A stretch of DNA of 64,000 bases from an uncultured Acetatifactor sp. (GTDB lineage Bacteria; Bacillota; Clostridia; Lachnospirales; Lachnospiraceae): the NCBI GenBank assembly GCA_947586055.1, contig CANPXL010000003.1:62001-126000 (forward strand), given 5' to 3'. Both the position numbers and the translations under genes were made by a program. The notes under the pieces were generated by a model that saw only the letters and a program-made list of their open reading frames with translations, did not search any database and was not told where the DNA came from. This document shows, one piece after another, positions 18,747 through 27,833 of this stretch. The stretch's first letter is position 1. Each line of letters opens with the position of its first letter.

Positions 18747-20438
18747 ATGCCAAGATATATTACGAACAGTATCTTGATCTCACTGCTTGCAGAATACAAG
18801 GTCAGGCACATTGTCCTTTCCTCTGGTTCGCGCAATATTCCTTTTGTCAGTGCCGTGGAAACAGATGAGAGGTTTGCCTGTTATTCGGTGGTGGACGAGC
18901 GCAATGCGGCTTTCTTTGCTTTGGGGATCAGCCAGCTTCTGAATGAGCCGGTGGCGATTGCCTGCACCAGCGGTACCGCCGCATCCAATTACCTGACCGG
19001 CGTGACGGAAGCGTTTTACGCACATGCTCCGTTGATCGTACTTACCTTTGACCGAAGCCCTTATCTGCTGAATCAGATTGAAACCCAGAAGATTGATCAG
19101 CCTTCTATCTTTCAGGGTGCTGTCAAAAAGTCTGTGCAGCTTCCGCTGATCAAGGATGAAGACGATATCTGGTACTGCCAGCGGTTGATCAATGAGGCGC
19201 TGATCGCTTTGCGTCAGCACCGGGACGGACCGGTCCATATCAATATTCCGCTTATTGGCACGCAGAATACGCTTGTGGAAGAAAGTGTTCACAAAGATAT
19301 TGCGGAACAGGTGAATGTGATCGACTATATTGCCCAGGACGATGTTTCCAAGTTTAAAAAATACGCGGAAATGCTGAGAAAAAAGAAGGCACTTTTGGTA
19401 ATGGGACAGATGGGGCCTCTGCCGGAGGCAGATAAAGCCGTAATCCGGAAATTTTGTAATCTTTACCATATTCCTGTTTTGGCGGACAATCTTTCCAATT
19501 TCAGATGTGATGAGATGATTTTCTCCGAGGGAGTGATCAAGGCGCTGAACTCCAAGACAGTAAGCGGCTATATTCCTGATGTGATCATTTCGTTCGGAGC
19601 AAATTTTCAGGAAAGGATTAAGGACTTGTTTCGTGAATATAGAGACAAAATATCTCATTGGTCCATTGAGCCGGAAGGTGTGGTCAGAGATGTGTTTAAA
19701 TGCCAGAATGCGCTGTTTGAATGTTCGCCGCATGTATTTTTTAGCAGAATGAATGATTACGCAGGAGAAAATTATTCTTCTGCATATCTGGACAAGTGGA
19801 AGACGCTGAAGGGTGCCTTGGCCATGCCTCCCATGCCGTTTTCAAGTTTTTATGTGGTACAGGAATTCAGTAAAATGATTCCCGCAGACTCGATTCTTCA
19901 CACAGCGATTCTGAATGCGACCCGGCTGACGCAGTTTTTTGAATTGGATCCTTCCATTACCTGCTTCAGCAATGTGAATGCATTTGGGATAGACGGATGC
20001 CTGCCGACGTTTATGGGACACGCTGCTGTCACGGACCGGCTTGCGTTTCTGCTGATTGGAGACTTAAGTTTCTTTTACGGCATGAATGCCGCCGCTATCA
20101 AACACAGAAAAAATAATATTCGTATTCTGGTGTTGAACAATGGCGGCGGGGCTGAATTTCATATCATGCCGGACAGCAATGCAATACCGACAATTGACTG
20201 GCATATCGGATGTGCGCATGAAATGTCTGTCAAGGGCTGGATAGAATCAATGGGTTATGAATACATGACGGCGGAGAATAAGGAAGAACTGAAAGCGGTC
20301 CTGCCGGAGTTTGTTTCCGCAAAACATGATAGGCCTGTGGTTCTGGAAGTGTTTACAAAGATGAAGGAAGACGGAGAGTTGACCCTGTCTGTTTACAGAG
20401 CTCTTGAAAAATGTATAATGCCGATCCTTGAAGGATAA
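18747..20438 (+). CDS. Thiamine diphosphate-dependent enzyme, MenD-like
   Basis: HIVLSSGSRNIPFVSAVE...VVDERNAAFFALGISQ...ACTSGTAASNYLTGVTEAFY; C-terminal LIGDLSFFYGMNA...ILVLNNGGGAEF (ThDP-binding). Confidence 0.8.
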   Translation: MPRYITNSILISLLAEYKVRHIVLSSGSRNIPFVSAVETDERFACYSVVDERNAAFFALGISQLLNEPVAIACTSGTAASNYLTGVTEAFYAHAPLIVLTFDRSPYLLNQIETQKIDQPSIFQGAVKKSVQLPLIKDEDDIWYCQRLINEALIALRQHRDGPVHINIPLIGTQNTLVEESVHKDIAEQVNVIDYIAQDDVSKFKKYAEMLRKKKALLVMGQMGPLPEADKAVIRKFCNLYHIPVLADNLSNFRCDEMIFSEGVIKALNSKTVSGYIPDVIISFGANFQERIKDLFREYRDKISHWSIEPEGVVRDVFKCQNALFECSPHVFFSRMNDYAGENYSSAYLDKWKTLKGALAMPPMPFSSFYVVQEFSKMIPADSILHTAILNATRLTQFFELDPSITCFSNVNAFGIDGCLPTFMGHAAVTDRLAFLLIGDLSFFYGMNAAAIKHRKNNIRILVLNNGGGAEFHIMPDSNAIPTIDWHIGCAHEMSVKGWIESMGYEYMTAENKEELKAVLPEFVSAKHDRPVVLEVFTKMKEDGELTLSVYRALEKCIMPILEG

Positions 20439-20458
20439 GGGATGTTAAGGGGAAGGTT

Positions 20459-21075
20459 ATGGAATATATCCATTGGGCGGGCAGAGAGGATTGTTCCGCT
20501 GTATCCAGATTAGGTTTTGGGACTACACGCTTTCAGCAGTCGGACCTGAATTCAGATCAGGGTCTGGAGAAATGTGCGGAGTTAGTTTTGTATGCAATAG
20601 AAAAGGGGATTAATTACTTTGATGTGGCGCCGACGTATTCCAACGGGTTTGCCGAAAAAATTCTCGGCAATGCATTCTGTCGTACTGCCGCTCCTGTATA
20701 TATTGCCGCAAAAACAGGCTTGTCGATTGACAGAACCTCTGATGATGTACTGCGCCGTATTGATTCCAGTCTGAAACTGTTACACAAAGACAAACTTGAT
20801 TTTTATCATATATGGTCGGTTATGGATTGGGCACAGTATGTGACAATATGTGAATCGGGGGGTTGGACGGTGTTAGGAAGGCTAAGGAACGGGGGCTGAT
20901 CGACCACATTTGTATCAGTCTGCACTGTGACCCTAATGCGATTGTTATCATGCATCATAGGCTGCAGCAATCGATTTATACGGACGTGAGCAGGACATAT
21001 AAAAATGCAAGATTGTATGTCTGCATGAGAATTCAGATATCGATTGGTTCAATCAGAATCCGACATCTGCCTTGA
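20459..21075 (+). pseudogene. Frameshifted and truncated aldo/keto reductase
   Basis: Frame 1 SRLGFGTTRFQ...NYFDVAPTYSNGFAEKILG...DFYHIWSVMDWAQYV stops at 20899; the continuation LDGVRKAKERGLIDHICISLHCD is in another frame from about 20865. One extra G in the gggggg run at 20859-20864 would rejoin the frames. The C-terminal region is missing. Confidence 0.75.
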
Positions 21076-21114
21076 AATATACTCCAGAATAATTTAATGT
21101 CAGGGGGAATAAAG

Positions 21115-22188
21115 ATGCTTAATTTTACGGTTGGTCCGGTTATGTGCAGTGAAGAAGTGCGGGCCGTTGGCGGCGAACAGATACCTTATTTCAGGACACC
21201 GGAGTTTTCGGAAATAATGTTTGAAAATGAAGAACTGATGTTGAAATATGCAAAGGCACCGAAGGGATCCAAGGTTGCCTTTATGACAAATTCTTCCACC
21301 GGTTCGATGGAAGCAGTGGTAATGAACTGTTTCACAGCCGCGGATAAGGTATTGATTATTGATGGCGGCAGTTTTGGACATCGGTTTGTTGAACTTTGCA
21401 GAATCTATGAGATTCCCCACAGTATTCTTCATTTAAACTATGGGCAAAAGCTTACCAAGGAGCGGTTGTATGAATATGACGGTGCAGGCTGCACAGGGCT
21501 TCTGGTGAACATAGATGAAACGTCAACAGGCGTTTTGTATGATTCTCAGATGATCGGAGAATTTTGTAAAAAGAATCAATTGTTCTATGTGTGTGACTGT
21601 GTGTCCTCTTTCTTGGCGGATCCGTTTGATATGGAATATTGCGGCGCGGATATTATGATAACAGGATCGCAAAAAGTATTGGCCTGTCCTCCGGGCGTAT
21701 CCATGATCGTTCTGGCGCCGCGGGCCGTAGAAAGAGTATTAACGGCACGGGTAAAGAGTATGTATTTTAATCTCGCGGACGTCCTGAAGAATATGGAGCG
21801 CGGGCAGACGCCGTTCACTCCTGCCGTTGGTATCCTGCGGCAGATTAATATGCGGCTGAAAGAAATTGAAGCGGCGGGCGGAGCGGATGCAGAGATTAAG
21901 CGTGTTGCGGCGCAAGCACAGGATTTTCGGGAAAAGATAAAAGAATTGCCGTTTGAACCGGCATCGGAAGCTCCTGCAAACGGTGTCACATCCCTTCATC
22001 CTGTCAATGCAGATGCATATAAAATCTTTACAGAACTAAAAGATCATTACGGAATTTGGGTCTGTCCGAACGGCGGCGACTTAAAAAATACTATTTTCAG
22101 AGTAGGACATATCGGGTATTTGACTCATGCTGACAACACTACATTGGTCAACGCTTTCAGGGATCTTCAGAAAAAAGGTATACTGTAA
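21115..22188 (+). CDS. PLP-dependent aminotransferase class V (2-AEP transaminase / serine-glyoxylate aminotransferase-like)
   Basis: [76 protein letters not shown] (PLP Lys motif). Confidence 0.85.
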   Translation: MLNFTVGPVMCSEEVRAVGGEQIPYFRTPEFSEIMFENEELMLKYAKAPKGSKVAFMTNSSTGSMEAVVMNCFTAADKVLIIDGGSFGHRFVELCRIYEIPHSILHLNYGQKLTKERLYEYDGAGCTGLLVNIDETSTGVLYDSQMIGEFCKKNQLFYVCDCVSSFLADPFDMEYCGADIMITGSQKVLACPPGVSMIVLAPRAVERVLTARVKSMYFNLADVLKNMERGQTPFTPAVGILRQINMRLKEIEAAGGADAEIKRVAAQAQDFREKIKELPFEPASEAPANGVTSLHPVNADAYKIFTELKDHYGIWVCPNGGDLKNTIFRVGHIGYLTHADNTTLVNAFRDLQKKGIL

Positions 22189-22221
22189 TGTTCTTTTTGT
22201 CTGAAGTGAGGAGATGATTAT

Positions 22222-23562
22222 ATGGTAAAAGTAATTACATATGGCACGTTTGACCTGCTCCATTATGGCCATATCAGGCTTTTAGAAAGGGCAAAAGCAT
22301 TAGGAGATTATTTAATTGTAGGCGTTACCAGTGATGATTATGATAAGACAAGGGGCAAAATCAATAGCCAGCAGTCTTTGATGGAACGTATTAAAGCTGT
22401 CAGAGATACCGGTTTGGCTGATGAGATCATAGTGGAAGAATACGAAGGGCAAAAAATAGACGACATTCGCCGTTTACATGTAGATATTTTTACGGTTGGC
22501 TCTGATTGGGAAGGCTATTTTGATTATTTAAACGAATACTGTAAGGTGATCTATCTTCAGCGGACGGAAGGCATATCCAGCTCAAAGGTTCGTACAGATA
22601 AGAGAAAACTCCGTGTGGGTTTAGTGGGCTCGGCTGCCTTTCGCACGAAATTCATTCATGAGTCCCAATTTGTCAATGGGATAGAAGTTGTTGGCATTTG
22701 TGCGTCCCAGTCGGGTACTGTGCCAGAAGGCGAAGCTCTTTTTTATACGAATGACTATGAGGAATTTCTTAAAAAAGTAGAGGCTGTATATATTATTTCC
22801 AAGCCGGAAAGACATTATGCCGACACGAAAAAGGCGCTTCTTGCCGGAAAACATGTTTTGTGTGAATCACCGATTGCTTATACAAGAGATGAGTGCCAGG
22901 AGTTGTACAGAATTGCTGCAGCAAAAGGACTGATTCTAATGGATGCAATTAAAACGGCTTATTCAACGGCATACGAAAGGCTTATATTGCTTGCAAAGAC
23001 CGGCAAGATAGGTCAGATAATTTCTGTTGATGCTGTTTGTACAAGTTTAAGAGATGGAATAGCGCTCGAAGGTGCAGATCTGTCACAGAAATGGAACAGC
23101 ATGTGCGGTTGGGCTCCGGTAGCCCTGCTTCCTGTGTTCCAGATCATGGGAGTAAAATATATCGACAAATGTTTCTATACAAAATTTTTGGATAAAGAAG
23201 CTAATATAGATTCGTTTACTAAAATAGATTTCACCTATTCAACAGGAGTGGCATCGATTAAAGTTGCAAAAGGCGCAAAGGCCGAAGGAGAATTGATCAT
23301 TGCCGGAACAAAAGGCTATATCTATGTCCCGGCACCCTGGTGGAAAACGGATTATTTTGAAGTTCGCTTTGAGAATCCGGAAGATAACAGACGGTTCTTT
23401 TATCAATTAGATGGCGAGGGTATAAGATACGAAATTGCGGCATTTTTAAAAGCCGTTGAATCAGGCAGCAACATTAGTTATGTATCGCAAGAGGTCTCTC
23501 AGGCAATTGTCGGTGTTATTAATGATTTCAACGAAAGAATGAATATGGTTGAATTTTTTTGA
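22222..23562 (+). CDS. Fusion protein: glycerol-3-phosphate cytidylyltransferase-like domain + Gfo/Idh/MocA oxidoreductase domain
   Basis: N-terminus MVKVITYGTFDLLHYGHIRLLERAKALGDYLIVGVTSDDYD (HxGH) ... EGISSSKVR; then KLRVGLVGSAAFRTKFIHESQFVNGIEVVGICAS...KPERHYADTKKALLAGKHVLCESPIAYT. Confidence 0.88.
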   Translation: MVKVITYGTFDLLHYGHIRLLERAKALGDYLIVGVTSDDYDKTRGKINSQQSLMERIKAVRDTGLADEIIVEEYEGQKIDDIRRLHVDIFTVGSDWEGYFDYLNEYCKVIYLQRTEGISSSKVRTDKRKLRVGLVGSAAFRTKFIHESQFVNGIEVVGICASQSGTVPEGEALFYTNDYEEFLKKVEAVYIISKPERHYADTKKALLAGKHVLCESPIAYTRDECQELYRIAAAKGLILMDAIKTAYSTAYERLILLAKTGKIGQIISVDAVCTSLRDGIALEGADLSQKWNSMCGWAPVALLPVFQIMGVKYIDKCFYTKFLDKEANIDSFTKIDFTYSTGVASIKVAKGAKAEGELIIAGTKGYIYVPAPWWKTDYFEVRFENPEDNRRFFYQLDGEGIRYEIAAFLKAVESGSNISYVSQEVSQAIVGVINDFNERMNMVEFF

Positions 23563-23630
23563 AGCTATTGTTATTTTGTTGCTGAAACGGTATTAAACAG
23601 AATTTTTATAGCCTCAAAAGGTCTATCATC

Positions 23631-24506
23631 TCACCGGATACCGTACTCTTTCAACAGCTTTTCCAGGTAAGTCTTGTCTTCCGCGGCGCGTTTCAGGTCC
23701 TCCAGTCTGTTGTCTTCGATTAAGCGGAGATTGAGACGGTTAACCTGCTCCATACCCTGCTCTATGCCCTGCGCCATGCCTTGTTCTATGCCTTGTTCCA
23801 TGCCCTGCTCTATGCCCTCTGTCCGGACATATTCGTCCCGGGCGTATTGATCCCGTATCTGTTTCATATGACCTTCATACAGCGCGCGCATGGTCTTTCC
23901 CAGGTTCATGATCCTTACCTCTTTGATGGCTTCCAGTATTCCTCGATTTTTAGTGGTGGTCTGCAGCATATCCAGTTCCTCCTCTGTTTTTGCGTTGAAC
24001 AGCCTGATCCAGTCGTCCATGGGATCTGTTCCGTTTAACGGTTTGTTCAGCTCAATGACTCGAATCTCCAGCATGTCGGAATATTCGTGCCCCGTCTCGT
24101 CCCGCAGGCGGTATACCTTGTGATATTCCGGGCGGTCATCCAGATTAAATCCCAAAATATTGATGCTGATGCATTTTCTCAGCCTGTAATACTTTTGACC
24201 GATCAGAAGGTCTTCTGTGTACATCTTGGACAGATAGAACAGACTCCGTCTGTCCCAGTGAGAGATCATCTTGATCTGAAGCTCCACATTTACCTTACGG
24301 TCATCGTTCAGTTCGATGATCACGTCCAGAATTCCCTGTTTCTGTTGTCGGAAACGTTTCCACAGGTACGGATTGGCAAGCCGTACGGAACGGATCTCTT
24401 CCAAAGGGAGCCCCAGAGCGTCGCTGACGAAATACCGGCGGATGTTTTCGTTGAGAAACAGATGTTTAAAACAATAATCGTACTGCAAAGAAATAATATC
24501 AGCCAT
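23631..24506 (-). CDS. Rpn family recombination-promoting nuclease / putative transposase (PD-(D/E)XK)
   Basis: MADIISLQYDYCFKHLFLNENIRRYFVSDALGLP...ILDVIIELNDDRKVNVELQI; C-terminal EQGMEQGIEQGMAQGIEQGMEQ repeats. Confidence 0.88.
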   Translation of the reverse strand: MADIISLQYDYCFKHLFLNENIRRYFVSDALGLPLEEIRSVRLANPYLWKRFRQQKQGILDVIIELNDDRKVNVELQIKMISHWDRRSLFYLSKMYTEDLLIGQKYYRLRKCISINILGFNLDDRPEYHKVYRLRDETGHEYSDMLEIRVIELNKPLNGTDPMDDWIRLFNAKTEEELDMLQTTTKNRGILEAIKEVRIMNLGKTMRALYEGHMKQIRDQYARDEYVRTEGIEQGMEQGIEQGMAQGIEQGMEQVNRLNLRLIEDNRLEDLKRAAEDKTYLEKLLKEYGIR

Positions 24507-24723
24507 GCGTTGCCTCCTGTTCCGCAGGAGAGATGGCTGTCATACATCCGGTAATTCATAATTACGCTGTAGAAAATCTCCTGCTTTTTGGTTGTTGAGA
24601 ATGGATTTAAAAGCACAAGATTTTCTGATACGGAAAAGATCGTTTGAATTGCCAATCAAATGTGAGAAATATTATGCTTTGAGTATAGGATACCACAGGT
24701 TGCGTTATATGGCAAGAGTTTTG

Positions 24724-24776
24724 TTGACAAAATTGTACTAACGTGTTAGACTGACATAAAGTCTAATGCATTAGAA
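24724..24776 (+). promoter_or_regulatory. Predicted promoter and twin BlaI/MecI-type operators
   Basis: TTGACA-N17-TAGACT with dyad CTAACgtGTTAG overlapping the -10 and a perfect 14-bp palindrome TCTAATGCATTAGA downstream. Confidence 0.6.
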
Positions 24777-24791
24777 TGACTGCGGGAAGCA

Positions 24792-25175
24792 TTGCAGACG
24801 GGAGGAAACAAAATGAACACACCGAAAGTATTTGAAAGCGAATACCGGTTTTGCCTGATTCTGTGGGAGAATGAACCGATCAACAGCACACAGCTTGCGA
24901 AGCTGTGCCACGAAAAGCTCGGATGGAGCCGAACCACCACCTATACCGTCATAAAGCGGCTGTCCCAGAGGGGAGTGGTCAAAAATGAAAATACCATAGT
25001 GACCTCTCTGGTGTCAAAGAACGAGGTGCAGGCCGCGGAGATAGACGAACTGGTGGAAAAGAAGTTTGGGGGCTCCATGCCGGCCTTTATTGCCGCGTTT
25101 ACAAAGCGCAGGTCGCTGTCCGGAGAGGACGTGGCGCAGATCAGGAAAATGCTGGACGAGTATGAGGGCGAATAG
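24792..25175 (+). CDS. BlaI/MecI/CopY family transcriptional repressor
   Basis: MNTPKVFESEYRFCLILWENEPINSTQLAKLCHEKLGWSRTTTYTVIKRLSQRGVVKNENTIVTSLVSK. Confidence 0.9.
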   Translation: MQTGGNKMNTPKVFESEYRFCLILWENEPINSTQLAKLCHEKLGWSRTTTYTVIKRLSQRGVVKNENTIVTSLVSKNEVQAAEIDELVEKKFGGSMPAFIAAFTKRRSLSGEDVAQIRKMLDEYEGE

Positions 25176-25196
25176 TCTGCGGATCGGAGGATGGGT

Positions 25197-27728
25197 ATGG
25201 AGCGTGTTTTTTTCAGGTTGGTAAATATGAGCATTAACGCGGGATGGCTGATCCTGGCGGTGCTTGTGCTGAGACTTGCGCTGCGCAGGGCGCCGAAATG
25301 GATAGCCTGCCTGCTCTGGGCGCTGGTGGCGGTGAGGCTGCTTGTTCCGTTTTCGCTGGAAAGTGTTTTCAGCATGCAGCCAAGCGGTGAGACGATACCT
25401 CAAACTGCTTTTACGTCTTCCCGACCGTCGATCCAAAGCGGTGTGGTGTTTGTTGACAATGCGGTCAATCCCATCCTGCAGGAGTCTTTTGCGCCGGAGC
25501 CGGGGGACAGCGTAAATCCGCTGCAGGTCTGGAGTTTTGCAGCCAGCGTGGTCTGGGCTGCAGGGGTTGTCCTGATGCTGGGATTTGCGGCGGTAAGCTT
25601 TCTGCGGCTTCACCTGAAGGTCAGGACTGCCGTCAGGATCCAGCCGTCGGTTTATGCCAGTGAATTTGTGGAGACTCCGTTTATTCTGGGGCTGTTCAGG
25701 CCGGGAATCTATCTCCCTCTGCACATGGAGCAGGAGGTCATGGAATCCGTTATTGCACATGAGAACGCCCATTTAAGGCGCAGGGATCATCTTTGGAAGC
25801 CGCTGGGCTATGGACTGCTGGCGGTTTACTGGTTTAATCCGCTCTGCTGGGTCGCTTATGCCCTGTTGTGCAAGGATATTGAACTGGCCTGTGATGAGAA
25901 AGTGATCCGCGGCTTTGACGGACAGCAAAAGAAGGCGTATTCCGAGGCGCTGCTTGCGTGCAGCGTAAACAGAAGCCGGGTCATGTCGTGCCCCCTTGCC
26001 TTTGGGGAAGTGGGCGTGAAAGAGAGGGTGAAATCGGTGCTTCATTATAAAAAGCCCGCCTTCTGGATTGTGGCGGCCGCGGTGCTGGCGTGTGTGGCGG
26101 CTGCCGTCTGTTTCCTGACGGATCCGGTCAGGAAGGAGAAGGCGCCTGAAAACGATCCGGCGCCGGAGGAACAGGCGGACGGTCCCGAACACGGCTCCGC
26201 GGCGGAGCAGGAGCCGCAGGGGCAGGACGAATCTGCAGATTGGGATGCCGACGAAACCCAGCCGGGAGAAGAAGACCTGGAGAGACTGCTGAATAACTGG
26301 AAAAGCGCTTTTGTGCGCCGGGACGGAGAGAGGATCGCGGCGCTTGCCTCGGAGGATGTGGCTGCGGATCTGGAAAGGCGGGATATGCTGCATGGCAGCC
26401 GGGGGCAGAGGAGTTTTGGCACCGCGGGCGCATGGCCTGTGAAGGAAGAGACGGACGCCAGACTGTCAGCCGGCTGGGGCGAGGGGACGGCGGAAATCTA
26501 TTATTACGCATGGTCTTCCGACTTTGACGTGACGGTTTGGAAAGAGACCCTTACCTGTGAGATTCGGGACGGAGAATATATCGTTGTGGGTGAGACGCTG
26601 GACCGTCTGGAGCGGATCACCACCGTGGAAGAGTTCGCGGACGCCTATGGTCTGATCGATGGAACGGGCGCGGACTATCTTGCCAACGGCAGGGGGGAAA
26701 AGCTGAACGAATCAGCGGTCCGGTATCTGCGTCAGAACAGCGGATACCCGGAAGGCGAAGACGCCGTGGTCGGCACGGGCGTAATACCGCTGGGTTTTCC
26801 GGAGGGTTACGAGGCGCTTTTTACACCGGAAGGCGCATTGATAAAGCTGTTTCATCTGGCAGAGGATCCGGAGAAACTGACGGTGGAGCGGGTGAGCGTG
26901 GAGGGCGAGACGGTCAATCTGTGTGTCTCCGGACCGGAGAAGGAAATGACATGTTTTGTGAGCATGGTAAGGCCCTATGGCAGCTTCGGAATCTGGATCC
27001 CTCAGAATTACCGGGTGGATGTGGTATGGCGGCTTCAGAAGCTGGATTGGAACGATATCGGAAGCCGGAACCTGCACATTGACGGCAACAACCGGGAGGG
27101 CGTGCAGCTGATCGCGGAGGATAAGGAAAATGACATCCGGCTCTATGGCTACAACGACGAAGAGATTACCGGGATAGGGGTGGCCGTCGAGCGGGAAGGC
27201 AGGATGCAGTTTTTCGACTGGTGCTATACCTCGCCAAGGGAGCTTCTGCCGGACTGCTATTGGAAAGAAAAGGAAAAGCAGCTGCAGATTGCCTTGCGCA
27301 TTTATACGGGGACAGGCGCCGATGCCGAGGAACTGCATATCCTGCAGTATCGTGAAGACATGACGGCGACGGACAACGTGCTGGACATTTCCGGGCTCTG
27401 GGATATGCTGGAGGGCAGGATCGGTTTTGTGTATGACAGCGCCTCCGGCATGCTGACGCTGCAGGATACCAGATACGGGAAAGAACTGCTTACCATCGAG
27501 ATCGGGACGGATGGGGGAGCGGTGGAGGAAATAGACCTTGGCAGCGTTTCGGAATTTGTCCTGGGGGATTCCATTCTTTTCCGGGGGGAGCCGGGATACA
27601 TTCGGGAAGGCAGTCCGATTGCGATGTACAGTCTGGATGATATGTGGCTGGAGGCGGAGCTTCTGCTGAAGAAAGAAGGAGACAGTATTCATTTCGATCT
27701 GGGAGAGTTCTCTCCGTGTAAAAAATAG
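25197..27728 (+). CDS. BlaR1/MecR1-like M56 family metallopeptidase with large non-penicillin-binding C-terminal region
   Basis: N-terminal TM segments; ETPFILGLFRPGIYLP; VIAHENAHLRRRDHLW (HExxH); long C-terminal extracellular region. Confidence 0.85.
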   Translation: MERVFFRLVNMSINAGWLILAVLVLRLALRRAPKWIACLLWALVAVRLLVPFSLESVFSMQPSGETIPQTAFTSSRPSIQSGVVFVDNAVNPILQESFAPEPGDSVNPLQVWSFAASVVWAAGVVLMLGFAAVSFLRLHLKVRTAVRIQPSVYASEFVETPFILGLFRPGIYLPLHMEQEVMESVIAHENAHLRRRDHLWKPLGYGLLAVYWFNPLCWVAYALLCKDIELACDEKVIRGFDGQQKKAYSEALLACSVNRSRVMSCPLAFGEVGVKERVKSVLHYKKPAFWIVAAAVLACVAAAVCFLTDPVRKEKAPENDPAPEEQADGPEHGSAAEQEPQGQDESADWDADETQPGEEDLERLLNNWKSAFVRRDGERIAALASEDVAADLERRDMLHGSRGQRSFGTAGAWPVKEETDARLSAGWGEGTAEIYYYAWSSDFDVTVWKETLTCEIRDGEYIVVGETLDRLERITTVEEFADAYGLIDGTGADYLANGRGEKLNESAVRYLRQNSGYPEGEDAVVGTGVIPLGFPEGYEALFTPEGALIKLFHLAEDPEKLTVERVSVEGETVNLCVSGPEKEMTCFVSMVRPYGSFGIWIPQNYRVDVVWRLQKLDWNDIGSRNLHIDGNNREGVQLIAEDKENDIRLYGYNDEEITGIGVAVEREGRMQFFDWCYTSPRELLPDCYWKEKEKQLQIALRIYTGTGADAEELHILQYREDMTATDNVLDISGLWDMLEGRIGFVYDSASGMLTLQDTRYGKELLTIEIGTDGGAVEEIDLGSVSEFVLGDSILFRGEPGYIREGSPIAMYSLDDMWLEAELLLKKEGDSIHFDLGEFSPCKK

Positions 27729-27770
27729 CGTTCTCTGCGGAAAACAGGTCCCTGAAGCGGGAACATTCAA

Positions 27771-27806
27771 ACAGAGCTGCCTCAGGATTCTGAGACAGCT
27801 CTGTTG
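27771..27806. terminator. Bidirectional terminator between convergent genes
   Basis: acagagctgcctcag-gatt-ctgagacagctctgttg. Confidence 0.75.
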
Positions 27807-27833
27807 ATAAAGCGGTTTTCGGTTTGTCAGATG

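Noticed and set aside
20859-20864. G6 tract as a slipped-strand phase-variation switch
   Set aside because: Six Gs is short for efficient slippage, and the reductase is also missing its C-terminal region, so simple decay or a sequencing error is more likely. Kept only as a low-interest observation.
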